Of a stretch of 64,000 nt of DNA, positions 27,115-36,360 are shown piece after piece (position 1 is the first letter of the stretch; every line of letters begins with the position of its first letter). The stretch lies in assembly GCF_004745865.1 (NCBI RefSeq), contig NZ_SRKZ01000005.1:124001-188000 (forward strand). Direction: 5' to 3'. Position numbers and translations under genes: made by a program. The DNA is from Hymenobacter wooponensis. GTDB lineage: Bacteria > Bacteroidota > Bacteroidia > Cytophagales > Hymenobacteraceae. The notes under the pieces are model-generated. The model saw only the letters and a program-made list of their open reading frames with translations. It was not told the origin of the DNA and did not search any database.

Positions 27115-28695
27115 TTACTTCTTGCCAGCTCCGTAGAGTACTTGCCCGTTTCGTAGGCCAGTATGCTGACCGTTGTTTAGGGTAAGGCGGCCGTTTACTA
27201 ACACGTAGTGCATGCCCGTGGAATACTGGTGGGGCTCGGTGAAGGTGGAGCGGTCTTGCACGGTGGCGGGGTCGAAGATGACAATGTCGGCGGCGTACCC
27301 TGGGCGCAGCAGGCCGCGGTCGGTGAAGCCCATGGTTTGGGCGGGCAGGCTGGTCATGCGCCGGATGGCGTCTTCGAGAGTCAGCACGTGCAATTCGCGC
27401 ACGTAGTGGCCTAGCACGCGGGCGTTGGAGCCGTACCCCCTGGGGTGCGGCATTCCCTGCTGCCATACCCGAATGCTGGCATCGGAAGCCACCATGTTTT
27501 GCGGGTAGCGCATGATCTGCTGCACATCGGGCTCACTCATGCCGTGAAATACCATGCCGGCATCGTGCTGCAGCACCAGCTCCTGAATGGTGGCTGCCTC
27601 GGCGCGAGCCGCATGGGGACGGTTTCGGCGCCGGTTAATTTCCTCAATACTGAGGCCCTGGTAGCTGGGTTCTGGGGGGAAGCTGGCCACTACAGCGTAA
27701 CTGAAATGCTTGAGGCCGCGCCGCTTCAAGCGCCGGAGCATATCGGCTTCCACGGCCGCGCGCACTTTGGGGCGCTGCAGCCGAACGCGCAGAGAGTCGC
27801 GGCCATCGGCCTGCACATCATCGGGAAGCAGGGTGCTGAGCGAAGTGGAGCTGGCCGTGTACGGATACTGGTCGATGGTGACCTGCTGACCACCTTGGCG
27901 GGCTTGCTCGATGAGATTGAGCAGCTTATCAGCCTGCCCCCAGTTCTGCTGGCCCCCTACTTTCAGGTGGGATATTTCGAGCGGCAACCCAGCTTCGCGG
28001 GCCACTAGCAGCGCCTCCTGAATGGCGAAGGTCACACTGTCGCTTTCATTACGCATATGGGTGGCGTAGAGGCCGTGGCACTGCGCTGCCACGCGGGCTA
28101 GCCGCACCATCTCGGGCGTGCGGGAGTAGGTGCCCGGCACATAAATCAGCCCCGACGATAGGCCTACGGCACCGTCCTGCATGGCCTGGTTCACTAAGGC
28201 CTCCATCTGCCGCAGTTCCGCCTCTGTGGGCGCCCGCTTGGCCCGGCCCATTACGGCTTTGCGCACATTGCCATGCCCCACAAACGAGGCAGTATTCACG
28301 GAGAGGTGCAGGCTATCGAGGGTTTGGAAATACTGGCCTAGCGGCAACCGTGAAGAACCACAATTGCCGGTTACTACCGTCGTCACGCCATCATAAAGAA
28401 AGTTATCGGCCGTAGGCTGGCGCACTTCGTCGTCTTCGATGTGGGTGTGCACGTCGATAAAGCCCGGCGCTACGGCCAAGCCTTTCGCATCCAGGACGGT
28501 AGTAGCAGTGAAGCCGGCTGGCAACTGGCCTACGGCAATAATCCGCCCAGCCCGAATAGCCACATCGCCGTAAGTCCAAGCGTTGCCTGTGCCATCGTAC
28601 AGTCGCCCGTTGCGAATGAGGATGTCCGCTGGTGGCGTTTGGCACAGGCCTAGCCGCGTGAGCAGTAATAGGCTAACCAGTGAGAATAGGCGCAT
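27115..28695 (-). CDS. N-acyl-D-amino-acid deacylase-family amidohydrolase, exported
   Basis: This 526-residue protein begins with a signal peptide (MRLFSLVSLLLLTRLGLCQ); an in-frame ATG 10 codons upstream is less suitable. The amidohydrolase fold is shown by the metal-binding FIDVHTHIEDD, VTGNCGSS, YATHMRNES, LEISHLKVG and, near the end, VASDASI. These fit the D-aminoacylase/dihydroorotase-like group, which removes acyl groups from N-acyl-D-amino acids. It is convergent with the amylase gene and follows the beta-lactamase gene on the same strand, 47 bases away; D-amino-acid or peptide turnover may link them (weak inference). Confidence 0.9.
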   Translation of the reverse strand: MRLFSLVSLLLLTRLGLCQTPPADILIRNGRLYDGTGNAWTYGDVAIRAGRIIAVGQLPAGFTATTVLDAKGLAVAPGFIDVHTHIEDDEVRQPTADNFLYDGVTTVVTGNCGSSRLPLGQYFQTLDSLHLSVNTASFVGHGNVRKAVMGRAKRAPTEAELRQMEALVNQAMQDGAVGLSSGLIYVPGTYSRTPEMVRLARVAAQCHGLYATHMRNESDSVTFAIQEALLVAREAGLPLEISHLKVGGQQNWGQADKLLNLIEQARQGGQQVTIDQYPYTASSTSLSTLLPDDVQADGRDSLRVRLQRPKVRAAVEADMLRRLKRRGLKHFSYAVVASFPPEPSYQGLSIEEINRRRNRPHAARAEAATIQELVLQHDAGMVFHGMSEPDVQQIMRYPQNMVASDASIRVWQQGMPHPRGYGSNARVLGHYVRELHVLTLEDAIRRMTSLPAQTMGFTDRGLLRPGYAADIVIFDPATVQDRSTFTEPHQYSTGMHYVLVNGRLTLNNGQHTGLRNGQVLYGAGKK

Positions 28696-28742
28696 GGCGT
28701 GAAGGTAAGGCGTAGGCAACAACACGAGCTTATGGTGCTATA

Positions 28743-29558
28743 CTACAGCCACTTCAGTTCCCGCAGCACAGCCTCCGTAATGTCTCGGCGGGCATTAATG
28801 AATTGATCATTTGCGGCCCCTGATTGCGGCTCTATGTTTAGCGCAAAATACATTGTGCGACCATCGGCGCGGTCAAGCCAGCCCACAAACCAGCCGTTAT
28901 CAACGTTGGTGGCAGAGGCGAAGCTCCAGCCCGTTTTGCCGTAGAGCGTGTAGCCAGGCGTTTTCTTTAGCTGCAGAACTCGTTTCACGGCCCGTTGGTG
29001 CTGAGGCGCAATGGGCAGCTTCTCGGTGTGCAGGCGGCGCAGAAAGTTTATCTGTTCAAACTGCGTGATGCGCGAGTTGCCATCAAGCCAAAATGTGTCT
29101 ACGTTCTGGGGCGTGACGTCCATGCGGCCGTAGGCTAGTTTCTGGAGCCAGTGGTGGTAGGGCTTTACTCCTACCCGGCGGGCCAGCTGTTGGTAGCATG
29201 GCACGCACGACACGCGCAAAGCCTGGGCGTAGGTCATATCCTGGTTCCACTGCGGAAATTTGCGCTGCACACCATCCCACTTGCAAAGGGTAGCCGTGTC
29301 GGGCAGGGCACCGGTTTGCAGACCAATCAGGGTGTTAGGAATCTTAAAAGTAGAGGCGGGCAGGAAGCCTTGGCGGCAGCGCTTTAAGTTGTAGGCCACA
29401 TACCGATCCGCTGATTCTTCATAGAGCAAGATGGAGCCCTTCACGCCATACTGGTCGAACTGCGCCTGGAAGTTACGCTCCGTAATGGAGGGCGCGGAGG
29501 TAGTTCCCAGCAGCAGGGTGCTTCCCAGGCTTAGGAGCAGAAGGCAGATTCGTAGCAT
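28743..29558 (-). CDS. Class D (OXA-type) beta-lactamase family protein
   Basis: This 271-residue protein has a signal peptide (residues 1 to about 22). The class D motifs are all present: STFK (Ser69, Lys72), SCV (117-119), YGR in place of YGN (143-145), Trp157 in FWLDG and KTG (208-210). It would hydrolyse beta-lactams through an acyl-enzyme with a carboxylated lysine, by family knowledge. The Asn-to-Arg change in the third motif is unusual. No mobile element is next to it, so it is probably a resident gene. It is followed by the amidohydrolase gene on the same strand. Confidence 0.92.
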   Translation of the reverse strand: MLRICLLLLSLGSTLLLGTTSAPSITERNFQAQFDQYGVKGSILLYEESADRYVAYNLKRCRQGFLPASTFKIPNTLIGLQTGALPDTATLCKWDGVQRKFPQWNQDMTYAQALRVSCVPCYQQLARRVGVKPYHHWLQKLAYGRMDVTPQNVDTFWLDGNSRITQFEQINFLRRLHTEKLPIAPQHQRAVKRVLQLKKTPGYTLYGKTGWSFASATNVDNGWFVGWLDRADGRTMYFALNIEPQSGAANDQFINARRDITEAVLRELKWL

Positions 29559-29626
29559 AAGAGTGAAGGTAAGACACCCGCCGAAATAGCAAATCAGGCC
29601 TAGATAGGCTTAAGCAGGAAAAAGGG

Positions 29627-29765
29627 TCCGTCATGTCGAGCTTGCCGAGACATCTCGCGGGCTGATGTTGAATTGGTAATCCACTAGAGAAGCATGTCGT
29701 CCTGAGTGCTTCTGCCGTGTTCTAGGCCGGTTTGACTACTTGCACAACGTTAGCACGCGATATGC
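29627..29765. repeat. Palindromic intergenic repeat, copy 5 (module M2)
   Basis: GTCATGTCGAGCTTGCCGAG followed by ACATCTCGCGGGCTGATGTT is module M2 in the orientation opposite to copies 1 and 3. Towards the right end AACGTTAGCACGCGATATGC is a partial inverted copy. CTAGGCC lies in between. It fills the gap between the beta-lactamase and YdeI genes. Confidence 0.65.
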
Positions 29766-29769
29766 TTAG

Positions 29770-30345
29770 CTACGCACGCTTGTTCTGGGCGGCATTCAGC
29801 ACGATGCGCTCTATCCGCTGCTGGCGGGTTTCGGGGCGGCGGGCGGCGGCCAGGTTCTGGAGCAGCTGCTTGCGGGCACTGGGTGGGAAGCTGTTGAAGT
29901 GGTACTGTGCTTCCGGGTTGGCCTCCAAGGCCGCGGCTAAATCAGTGGGAACAACCAGCGCTTCTACCTCATCCAGGGCCTCCCAGCTACCGTTCTGCTG
30001 AGCGGCCGCAATGCGGGCCTCACCGGCGGGTAGCATCAGGCCCGCTTCCCGTAGCCTCCTGATGCGCTCCTTATTCACCGCCGACCAGACGCTTTTGGGC
30101 TTGCGCGGACTGAATAACAGCCGGAAGCAGGTGGCATCTACCTTGCGAGGATGGGAGTCAATCCAGCCAAAACAGAGGGCTTCTTCTACCGCATCGGCGT
30201 AGGTCATCAGGCGCTGGCCGCTTTCCTTTTTGTAGAGCGTGAGCCAAATGCCGGCCGGCTGCGTGTGGTGGGTTTCCAGCCAGGCGCGCCACGTGGCGCG
30301 GTCGGGCACATCTACTACTTCCAGGGTGTCGAGCTTGCTAGCCAT
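29770..30345 (-). CDS. YdeI/OmpD-associated family protein
   Basis: This 191-residue protein matches the YdeI family: WRAWLETHHTQPAGIWLTLY, EALCFGWIDSHPRKVDA, and a C-terminal repeat (SFPPSARKQLLQNLAAARRPETRQQRIE) rich in basic residues. The function of the family is not firmly known; members have been linked to peptide resistance or stress. It is divergent from the aldo/keto reductase gene. Confidence 0.88.
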   Translation of the reverse strand: MASKLDTLEVVDVPDRATWRAWLETHHTQPAGIWLTLYKKESGQRLMTYADAVEEALCFGWIDSHPRKVDATCFRLLFSPRKPKSVWSAVNKERIRRLREAGLMLPAGEARIAAAQQNGSWEALDEVEALVVPTDLAAALEANPEAQYHFNSFPPSARKQLLQNLAAARRPETRQQRIERIVLNAAQNKRA

Positions 30346-30428
30346 GCCCTAAAATACACGGAAGCACCATAACCTCGGGGGCTCGATTCGGGTTTATACT
30401 GACCATATCCTCAATTCGCTTTTTCAGT

Positions 30429-31379
30429 ATGCAACATCGTGAACTAGGCCGCTCTGGCCTGCAGATTGCTCCTCTCGTGCTGGGCGGCAACGTATTTGGC
30501 TGGACTGCCGACGAAGCCACTTCCTTCCGCATCCTCGATGCCTTTGTGGCTGGCGGCGGCAACGCCATTGACACGGCCGATGGTTACTCTGTGTGGGTGC
30601 CAGGCCACGTAGGCGGCGAATCGGAAACCATCATCGGCAAGTGGCTGCAACAGCGCGGCCGCCGCGACGACGTCATTATTGCCACCAAAGTAGGCTGGGA
30701 GGTTAATCCCGAAAACAAGGGCCTTAAGAAAGACTACATTCTGCGGGCCGTAGAAGGCTCGCTTAAGCGCCTGCAGACGGACTACATCGACCTCTATCAG
30801 TCGCACAAAGACGACCCCACCACGCCCGTGGAGGAAACCCTGGAGGCCTACGCCCAACTGGTGAAAGAAGGCAAGGTGCGCGCCATTGGGGCCTCCAACT
30901 TTGATGTGGCCCGCTTGCGTGAGTCCATTGAGGCCAGCGCCAAGCACGGCTACCCGCGCTATGAGAGCCTGCAGCCTCTCTACAACCTCTACGACCGCGC
31001 TGAGTTTGAGCAGGACTTGCTGCCCCTGATGCAGGAGCATAACATTGGCGTGATTCCCTACTATGGCCTGGCCGCGGGCTTCCTGACTGGCAAGTACCGC
31101 AGCGAGGAAGACCTGAAGAAAAGCGCCCGCGGCGGGGGCGTTGGCCAGAAATACCTCAACGATAAAGGCCTGAAAATCCTTAGCGCCCTCGATGCCGTTT
31201 CGGCCCGCTTGCAGGCCACTCAAGCCCAGGTAGCCCTGGCCTGGATTATGGCCCAGCCCGGCCTCACGGCCCCCATTGCCAGTGCCACCAGCCCCGAGCA
31301 GGTAACGGAGCTACTCAAAGCCACCGAGCTGCAGCTCAGCCCCGACGACCTCACGGAGCTAGGCCAGGCCAGCGCCTAA
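30429..31379 (+). CDS. Aldo/keto reductase
   Basis: This 316-residue protein has the AKR barrel with NAIDTADGYSVW (Asp/Tyr of the catalytic tetrad), IIATKVGW (Lys), LYQSHKDDP (His position) and the NADPH-binding end IASATSPEQV. It reduces aldehydes or ketones with NADPH; the natural substrate is unknown. It resembles the YajO/general stress protein 69-like branch. A strong terminator follows directly. Confidence 0.93.
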   Translation: MQHRELGRSGLQIAPLVLGGNVFGWTADEATSFRILDAFVAGGGNAIDTADGYSVWVPGHVGGESETIIGKWLQQRGRRDDVIIATKVGWEVNPENKGLKKDYILRAVEGSLKRLQTDYIDLYQSHKDDPTTPVEETLEAYAQLVKEGKVRAIGASNFDVARLRESIEASAKHGYPRYESLQPLYNLYDRAEFEQDLLPLMQEHNIGVIPYYGLAAGFLTGKYRSEEDLKKSARGGGVGQKYLNDKGLKILSALDAVSARLQATQAQVALAWIMAQPGLTAPIASATSPEQVTELLKATELQLSPDDLTELGQASA

Positions 31380-31398
31380 TTACTATAGCCTTGCGCTT

Positions 31399-31440
31399 AC
31401 ACACGCCCCCGTCAGCTGCTTAGTTGACGGGGGCGTGTGT
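31399..31440 (+). terminator. Strong intrinsic terminator after aldo/keto reductase
   Basis: The perfect 16 bp arms ACACACGCCCCCGTCA and TGACGGGGGCGTGTGT have a 10-base loop and are followed by TTTTA. The remaining gap to 31629 contains GTGGCCTAG at 31444 and no gene that I can support. Confidence 0.92.
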
Positions 31441-31629
31441 TTTAGTGGCCTAGCCCAGCCTCAAGAGCACGTTGGCCATCAGCTACGTGAAAATTTCAAA
31501 TACTCAGTAACACCCTGCTTAACACGTAGCTACACAAGCTTTTCCTTATTCTACTGGCATGCTACCCGTTTGCACTGTCGGGTTCTGGTTGTAGCTTGCT
31601 TGTGCTCCAATCAACTTTACTTCTACTGC

Positions 31630-32112
31630 ATGACCATTCGCATTGCTACGCACAAGGACCTGGATGAACTCTACAGCCTGTGGTGCGAGCTAATGGATGA
31701 GCACCAGGCGTTTCACCCCATTTTTGGGTATCACCCCTCCGCCGATTTTCAGTTAAAGCGCGTATTGCGCACCCGCTTGGCCGAAAACAACACCCGCATG
31801 TTTGTGGCACAGGGGCGCTACGGGCTGCTGGGCCTGATGGTGGTAACGTATCAGGTGGGCAGCACTGGCATGCACTACTTCCGGCGCGGCTACATTGCCG
31901 AGACGATTGTACGGGAAGCTTACCGTCGTCAGGGCCTCGGGCGGGCCTTATTTGGGGCAGCCAAAGACTGGCTCACGGCCCAAGGCGCCGACCACCTGGA
32001 GCTACAGGTAGCGGTTGCCAACCCGGCTGGGCGGCGGTTCTGGGAATCGCAGGGCTTTGCACCCACTACCTTCCACATGATGCAGCCGCTACCTAAGAGC
32101 CCGGAAGAGTAA
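31630..32112 (+). CDS. GNAT-family N-acetyltransferase
   Basis: This 160-residue protein starts at MTIRIATHKDLDEL; upstream in-frame codons do not look coding. The acetyl-CoA-binding motif AYRRQGLGRALFGAAKDW, and the end (LQVAVANPAGRRFWESQGF) are typical of GNAT enzymes. The acceptor is unknown. Confidence 0.9.
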   Translation: MTIRIATHKDLDELYSLWCELMDEHQAFHPIFGYHPSADFQLKRVLRTRLAENNTRMFVAQGRYGLLGLMVVTYQVGSTGMHYFRRGYIAETIVREAYRRQGLGRALFGAAKDWLTAQGADHLELQVAVANPAGRRFWESQGFAPTTFHMMQPLPKSPEE

Positions 32113-32166
32113 GGAACCTTACGGCTGAGCTAACCGGAAGCACAACAGTTGCGTTAGGTCTGAGGA

Positions 32167-32919
32167 ATGGTTCTGCTACCATTGCCTCTTCCGTTAATCT
32201 GTATGGTGCTTGCTGCTGATATAAAACCATTTGACTGGGAACGTATTCTCTTTTCCACCGATGCACCTCCGCTGTTCCTGCTGGAGGTAGCGCTACGCTG
32301 CTTAGTAACCTACTTGCTGATGCTGGCTGCTTTGCGCGTAACCGGCCGGCGGGGCGTACGGCAGCTGTCCATTTTCGAGCTGAGCATTATCCTGGGCCTG
32401 GGCTCCGCCGCCGGCGACGCCATGCTCTACCACGATACGCCCCTGCTGTACGCGGCCGTAGTGTTTGCCGTCGTGACGGGGCTCTACCTGCTGTTTAACC
32501 GCCTGACGGAGAAATACCCCAAGTTTAGTGACTGGCTGGAAGGCAAGCCGGTATTGCTGGTGGAAGATGGGCTGATTCAGCTCAGCAACTTTCGCAACCA
32601 GAACCTAACGCAGAAGGAGCTGTTTGGCGAGTTGCGCCAGCTGCAGGTAGAGCACCTAGGCCAGGTACGCCGCGCCTACATTGAAGCCACCGGCAATCTG
32701 AGCATCTATTTTTATGAGGAACAAGAACCTATTCAGCCTGGACTGCCCATTTGGCCCGAACGCATAGAGCACACGCACAAGCGCGTGAAGGAAGCCGGAA
32801 AGTTTGCCTGCTCTACTTGCGGAAACGTACGTGAGCTTCCACGCGGCGGCACGGCCACTTGCGCCAATTGCCAGGCTGATGAATGGATACCCGCCTGCGA
32901 AACCAAGCGAGTGGCCTAG
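32167..32919 (+). CDS. DUF421 (YetF-like) membrane protein with C-terminal Cys4 motif
   Basis: The protein is 250 residues from the first ATG, or 238 from the second at 32203, which gives the family-like beginning MVLAADIKPFDWERILF. It has three N-terminal membrane segments (within about residues 38-115), then the YetF cytoplasmic domain (LSNFRNQNLTQKELFGELRQ, VRRAYIEATGNLSIYF). The last 40 residues add CSTC and CANC pairs, a likely zinc ribbon not found in the plain family. The family's role is not settled. Its TAG stop lies inside GTGGCCTAG. Confidence 0.88.
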   Translation: MVLLPLPLPLICMVLAADIKPFDWERILFSTDAPPLFLLEVALRCLVTYLLMLAALRVTGRRGVRQLSIFELSIILGLGSAAGDAMLYHDTPLLYAAVVFAVVTGLYLLFNRLTEKYPKFSDWLEGKPVLLVEDGLIQLSNFRNQNLTQKELFGELRQLQVEHLGQVRRAYIEATGNLSIYFYEEQEPIQPGLPIWPERIEHTHKRVKEAGKFACSTCGNVRELPRGGTATCANCQADEWIPACETKRVA

Positions 32920-32931
32920 CGCCAGACCGTG

Positions 32932-33612
32932 CTATTTACTGCCCGCAGTCGCCAGTTGCTGCGTCAGCCAGCGCACCACATCAGCATCTACCTGGTCCCG
33001 GCACTCATCCAGCCCATGCCGACAACCAGGGTACAGCAGTAGCTGTTTCGGCTGTTGGGCGCGTTGGTAGATGTTTTCGGAGCAGGCGGCTGGCAAGATT
33101 TCATCAGCCGTACCGTGGAGCACCAGCAACGGGCGCGGACTCACGCGCGGCGCCAAATCGGTGCCGTAGGTCTGGCTGCTCATGGCTACCACGGCCGTGA
33201 CTTCACTACTTAAAGCTCCTGCACTAATAACCACGGCTCCCCCAAAGGAGTGGCCTACCAAGGCTACGGCCCCGTACCCCCGCTGCTGGGTCAGGTACTG
33301 CACGCCCAGCAAGGTGTCTACTACGCATTCTTCTAAGAAATTGGGCTGGCGGTAGTGCAGCCGCAGAGAAGCAATGCCTAGGGCAGCCAGCTGCCCTGCC
33401 AAGCGCGGATACATGCCCCAGGCCGGCCCATCGAGGCCCCCGCCCGCTCCGCCAACCCATACTACGGCCGCGGCGCCCGGCGCCACAGCATGCAAGCGTG
33501 CCGTAATTAGGCCAGCATTGGTGCGCATGGTTAGCTCCTCTACCCCGTCAATGGTGTTTTCCAGAATTACTTCTTCCAGCACAAACTCCTTCTCTTGCCG
33601 CTGCCGTGCCAT
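32932..33612 (-). CDS. Alpha/beta hydrolase (dienelactone-hydrolase-like)
   Basis: This 226-residue protein starts at MARQRQEKEFVLEEV; a longer form would begin 16 codons earlier. The nucleophile elbow GHSFGG, the acid in HGTADEILP and the final His in CRHGLDE give a complete Ser-Asp-His triad. There is no signal peptide, so it is cytoplasmic. The substrate is unknown. It is convergent with the DUF421 gene (12 bases apart). Confidence 0.88.
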   Translation of the reverse strand: MARQRQEKEFVLEEVILENTIDGVEELTMRTNAGLITARLHAVAPGAAAVVWVGGAGGGLDGPAWGMYPRLAGQLAALGIASLRLHYRQPNFLEECVVDTLLGVQYLTQQRGYGAVALVGHSFGGAVVISAGALSSEVTAVVAMSSQTYGTDLAPRVSPRPLLVLHGTADEILPAACSENIYQRAQQPKQLLLYPGCRHGLDECRDQVDADVVRWLTQQLATAGSK

Positions 33613-33792
33613 ATGCCTGAGTTGCTTGGTACTACCTACCGGTGTACTATTCCCGCTCAAAATTGATGCAGACGAGCTGGCAGTTTGCTCCGAGTTGTCA
33701 TCGGCGGCACTGGCCTAGAGCCTCCTGCACAAGACAAGTATTTTCAACGATATTGCCATGCTACTCTCGGCCTGGCCCCTACCCTGTCTCCT

Positions 33793-34182
33793 ATGCTTTC
33801 TTTGCTCCGCGTACACCACATTGCCATCATCTGCTCCGATTACGCCGTGTCAAAACGGTTTTACACGGAGGTGCTGGGCCTGGAGGTGCAACAGGAAATC
33901 TACCGCACGGAGCGCGACTCCTACAAGCTGGACCTGGCCCTGAATGGGCAGTACCTCATCGAGCTGTTCTCCTTCCCCGAAACGCCCGCGCGCCTCTCCC
34001 GCCCCGAAGCCACTGGCCTACGCCACCTTGCTTTTGCAGTAGCTGACCTCGACGCCACCACGCGCGAGCTGGCAGGGCACCAGGTGGCCTACGAGCCCAT
34101 TCGGGTGGACGAATCTACCAACCGGCGCTTCACCTTCATCCAGGACCCCGACGGCCTGCCGATTGAGTTTTACGAGGTCTAG
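33793..34182 (+). CDS. VOC-family protein (SMU1112c/YaeR type)
   Basis: This 129-residue protein starts at MLSLLRVHHIAII. It is a single glyoxalase-like VOC domain with metal ligands in HHIAII, YLIELF, LRHLAF and PIEFYEV (His-Glu-His-Glu). It resembles the YaeR/GloA2 group; lyase activity on methylglyoxal adducts is possible but unproven. The TAG stop is inside TCTAGGCCACT. Confidence 0.9.
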   Translation: MLSLLRVHHIAIICSDYAVSKRFYTEVLGLEVQQEIYRTERDSYKLDLALNGQYLIELFSFPETPARLSRPEATGLRHLAFAVADLDATTRELAGHQVAYEPIRVDESTNRRFTFIQDPDGLPIEFYEV

Positions 34183-34447
34183 GCCACTATAAGCAACAAC
34201 GCTCTGGCGGTTGTCGAGGCGTTAGGCAATTATTCAGCCCTAACCAGAGGTACAGGAGTTTGCCTGGTGTGCATACCCTATTTGCACTTGAAACACAGCG
34301 GCTATTTTGGCTCGCAAAATGGCCTAGCGGCATCCTATCAAATTAGCATGCGAGGTTCTTTGTTCGTCTTGGCAGCCTTTGAAATCGTAGAACGCTCCAC
34401 TACGTACTTGCGGCCTATTGGCTGTTCCGTTCTACCTTGCCCTCGTT

Positions 34448-36349
34448 ATGCCCGAACCGCAACAACCGCTCCCCTACCTTATCATTGACTTTGACAGCAC
34501 CTTCACTCAAGTAGAAGGGCTTGATGAACTAGCTGACATTGCCCTCCAGGGCCAGCCTAACCGAGAGGAGGTGGTAGGGGCCATCCGAGCCCTCACCGAC
34601 CGCGGCATGAGCGGTGAGCTGAACTTTTCGGAGTCGCTGAAGCAGCGGCTGGAGCTGCTGCCGGCCCGGCGCGAGCATATTGCGCTGCTGGTGGAACGGC
34701 TAAAAGGCAAAGTTTCGGAGAGCATTATGCGCAACCGCAGCTTCTTCGAGCGCTTTCCGGGGCGGGTGTACATCGTCAGCAGTGGGTTTCGGGAGTTTAT
34801 TGAGCCGGTAGTGGCCGAGTTTGGCATCGACGCCGACCACGTGCTGGCTAACACCTTCACCTTTGACGCCGACGGCCGCATTACGGGCTTCGACGCCGAC
34901 AACGTGCTCAGCCGCGACGGCGGCAAAATCCTGCAGCTCCGCCAGCTCGACCTCACCGGCGACGTGTATGCCCTCGGCGACGGCTACACCGACTACCAGA
35001 TCCGGGAAGCCGGCCTGGCCAACCGTTTCTACGCCTTCACCGAGAACGTGCACCGCGACGCCGTGGTGGCCCGCGCCGATGAAGTGCTGCCCTCTTTCGA
35101 CGAATTTCTCTACCAGAATAAGCTTCCGATGACGCTCTCCTATCCGAAAAACCGCATCAAAGTTCTGCTCCTCGAAAACCCCGATCCGCGCGCTGCGGAG
35201 ATGTTCCGCCAGGAAGGCTACCAAGTAGACTCCGTGCCGGGTGGCCTAGACGAAGACGAGCTGGTGCAGCAGATTGAAGGCGTAAGCATTCTGGGTATCC
35301 GGAGCAAAACCCAGGTGACGGCGCGGGTGCTGGAAGCCGCCAACCGCCTCATTGCCGTGGGCGCCTTCTGCATCGGCACCAACCAGATTGACCTGACGGG
35401 CTGCATGAAAAAGGGCGTGGCCGTATTCAATGCCCCCTTCTCTAATACACGCTCGGTGGTAGAGCTGGCATTGGGTGAAATTATCATGCTGGCCCGGCGC
35501 ATTCCCGAGAAGAGCCCCAAAATGCACGAGGGCGAGTGGGATAAGTCGGCGAAGGGCTCGTTTGAAATCCGGGGTAAAAAGCTGGGCATTGTGGGCTACG
35601 GCAACATTGGTTCCCAGCTTTCGGTGGTGGCCGAGGCCGTGGGCATGCAGGTGCTGTACTACGATGTAGCCGAGAAGCTACAGCTCGGCAATGCCGTGAA
35701 GTGCCGCACCCTGGAAGAGCTGCTCCGCCAGTCAGATATCGTGACGCTGCACGTGGATGGCCGACCCGCCAACACCAACCTCATTGGGGCAGCGGAGCTG
35801 GCCATGATGAAGCCCGGGGCCCTGCTGCTCAACAACAGCCGTGGCCACGTAGTGGAGGTATCGGCGCTGGCGGCAGTGCTCCGTTCCGGCCACCTCGGCG
35901 GCGCGGCCGTGGATGTATTCCCTTACGAGCCTAAAACCAACCAGGAGAGCTTCGAGAGTGAGCTGCGGGGCCTGCCTAACGTGCTGCTCACGCCCCATAT
36001 TGGCGGTAGCACTGCCGAAGCCCAGCGCAACATTGCGGAGTTCGTGCCCGAGCGTATTATGCAGTACGTGAATACCGGCAACACCCAGCAGAGCGTCAAC
36101 TTCCCCAATATTCAGCTGCCCGAGCAGCAGGCCCACCGGCTCATCCACATTCACCACAACGTGCCCGGCGTGCTGGCCCGCATCAACAACGTGCTTGCCC
36201 AGCACCACGTCAACATCCTAGGCCAGTACCTGAAAACCAACGAGCACATTGGCTACGTGATTACCGACATCGATAAGCAGTACGAGCAAGAGGTAATTGG
36301 GGAACTGCGCAAGGTGGAGCATACCATCAAGTTCCGGGTCCTGTACTAG
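34448..36349 (+). CDS. serA: Phosphoserine-phosphatase-like HAD domain fused to D-3-phosphoglycerate dehydrogenase
   Basis: This 633-residue protein starts at MPEPQQPLPYLIIDFD. Residues about 10-225 are a HAD-IB phosphatase with DFDST (Asp14, Asp16), SSGFREF and DGYTDYQIR. Residues about 240-545 are a PGDH with GTNQIDLTG, the Rossmann motif VGYGNIGSQ, NNSRG and LTPHIGGSTAEAQ. The last 80 residues form an ACT domain (HHNVPGVLARINNVLAQ) for probable serine feedback. It thus joins the first and the last step of serine synthesis in one chain. The transaminase SerC is not encoded in the window. The 264-base gap before it contains TGGCCTAG at 34321 but no gene that I can support. Confidence 0.93.
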   Translation: MPEPQQPLPYLIIDFDSTFTQVEGLDELADIALQGQPNREEVVGAIRALTDRGMSGELNFSESLKQRLELLPARREHIALLVERLKGKVSESIMRNRSFFERFPGRVYIVSSGFREFIEPVVAEFGIDADHVLANTFTFDADGRITGFDADNVLSRDGGKILQLRQLDLTGDVYALGDGYTDYQIREAGLANRFYAFTENVHRDAVVARADEVLPSFDEFLYQNKLPMTLSYPKNRIKVLLLENPDPRAAEMFRQEGYQVDSVPGGLDEDELVQQIEGVSILGIRSKTQVTARVLEAANRLIAVGAFCIGTNQIDLTGCMKKGVAVFNAPFSNTRSVVELALGEIIMLARRIPEKSPKMHEGEWDKSAKGSFEIRGKKLGIVGYGNIGSQLSVVAEAVGMQVLYYDVAEKLQLGNAVKCRTLEELLRQSDIVTLHVDGRPANTNLIGAAELAMMKPGALLLNNSRGHVVEVSALAAVLRSGHLGGAAVDVFPYEPKTNQESFESELRGLPNVLLTPHIGGSTAEAQRNIAEFVPERIMQYVNTGNTQQSVNFPNIQLPEQQAHRLIHIHHNVPGVLARINNVLAQHHVNILGQYLKTNEHIGYVITDIDKQYEQEVIGELRKVEHTIKFRVLY

Positions 36350-36360
36350 GATAGGAAGCT

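Noticed and set aside
27011-27466. Arg/His/Pro-rich frame at the end of the deacylase gene
   Set aside because: Composition is typical of an out-of-frame reading of a GC-rich gene; the deacylase frame covers most of it.
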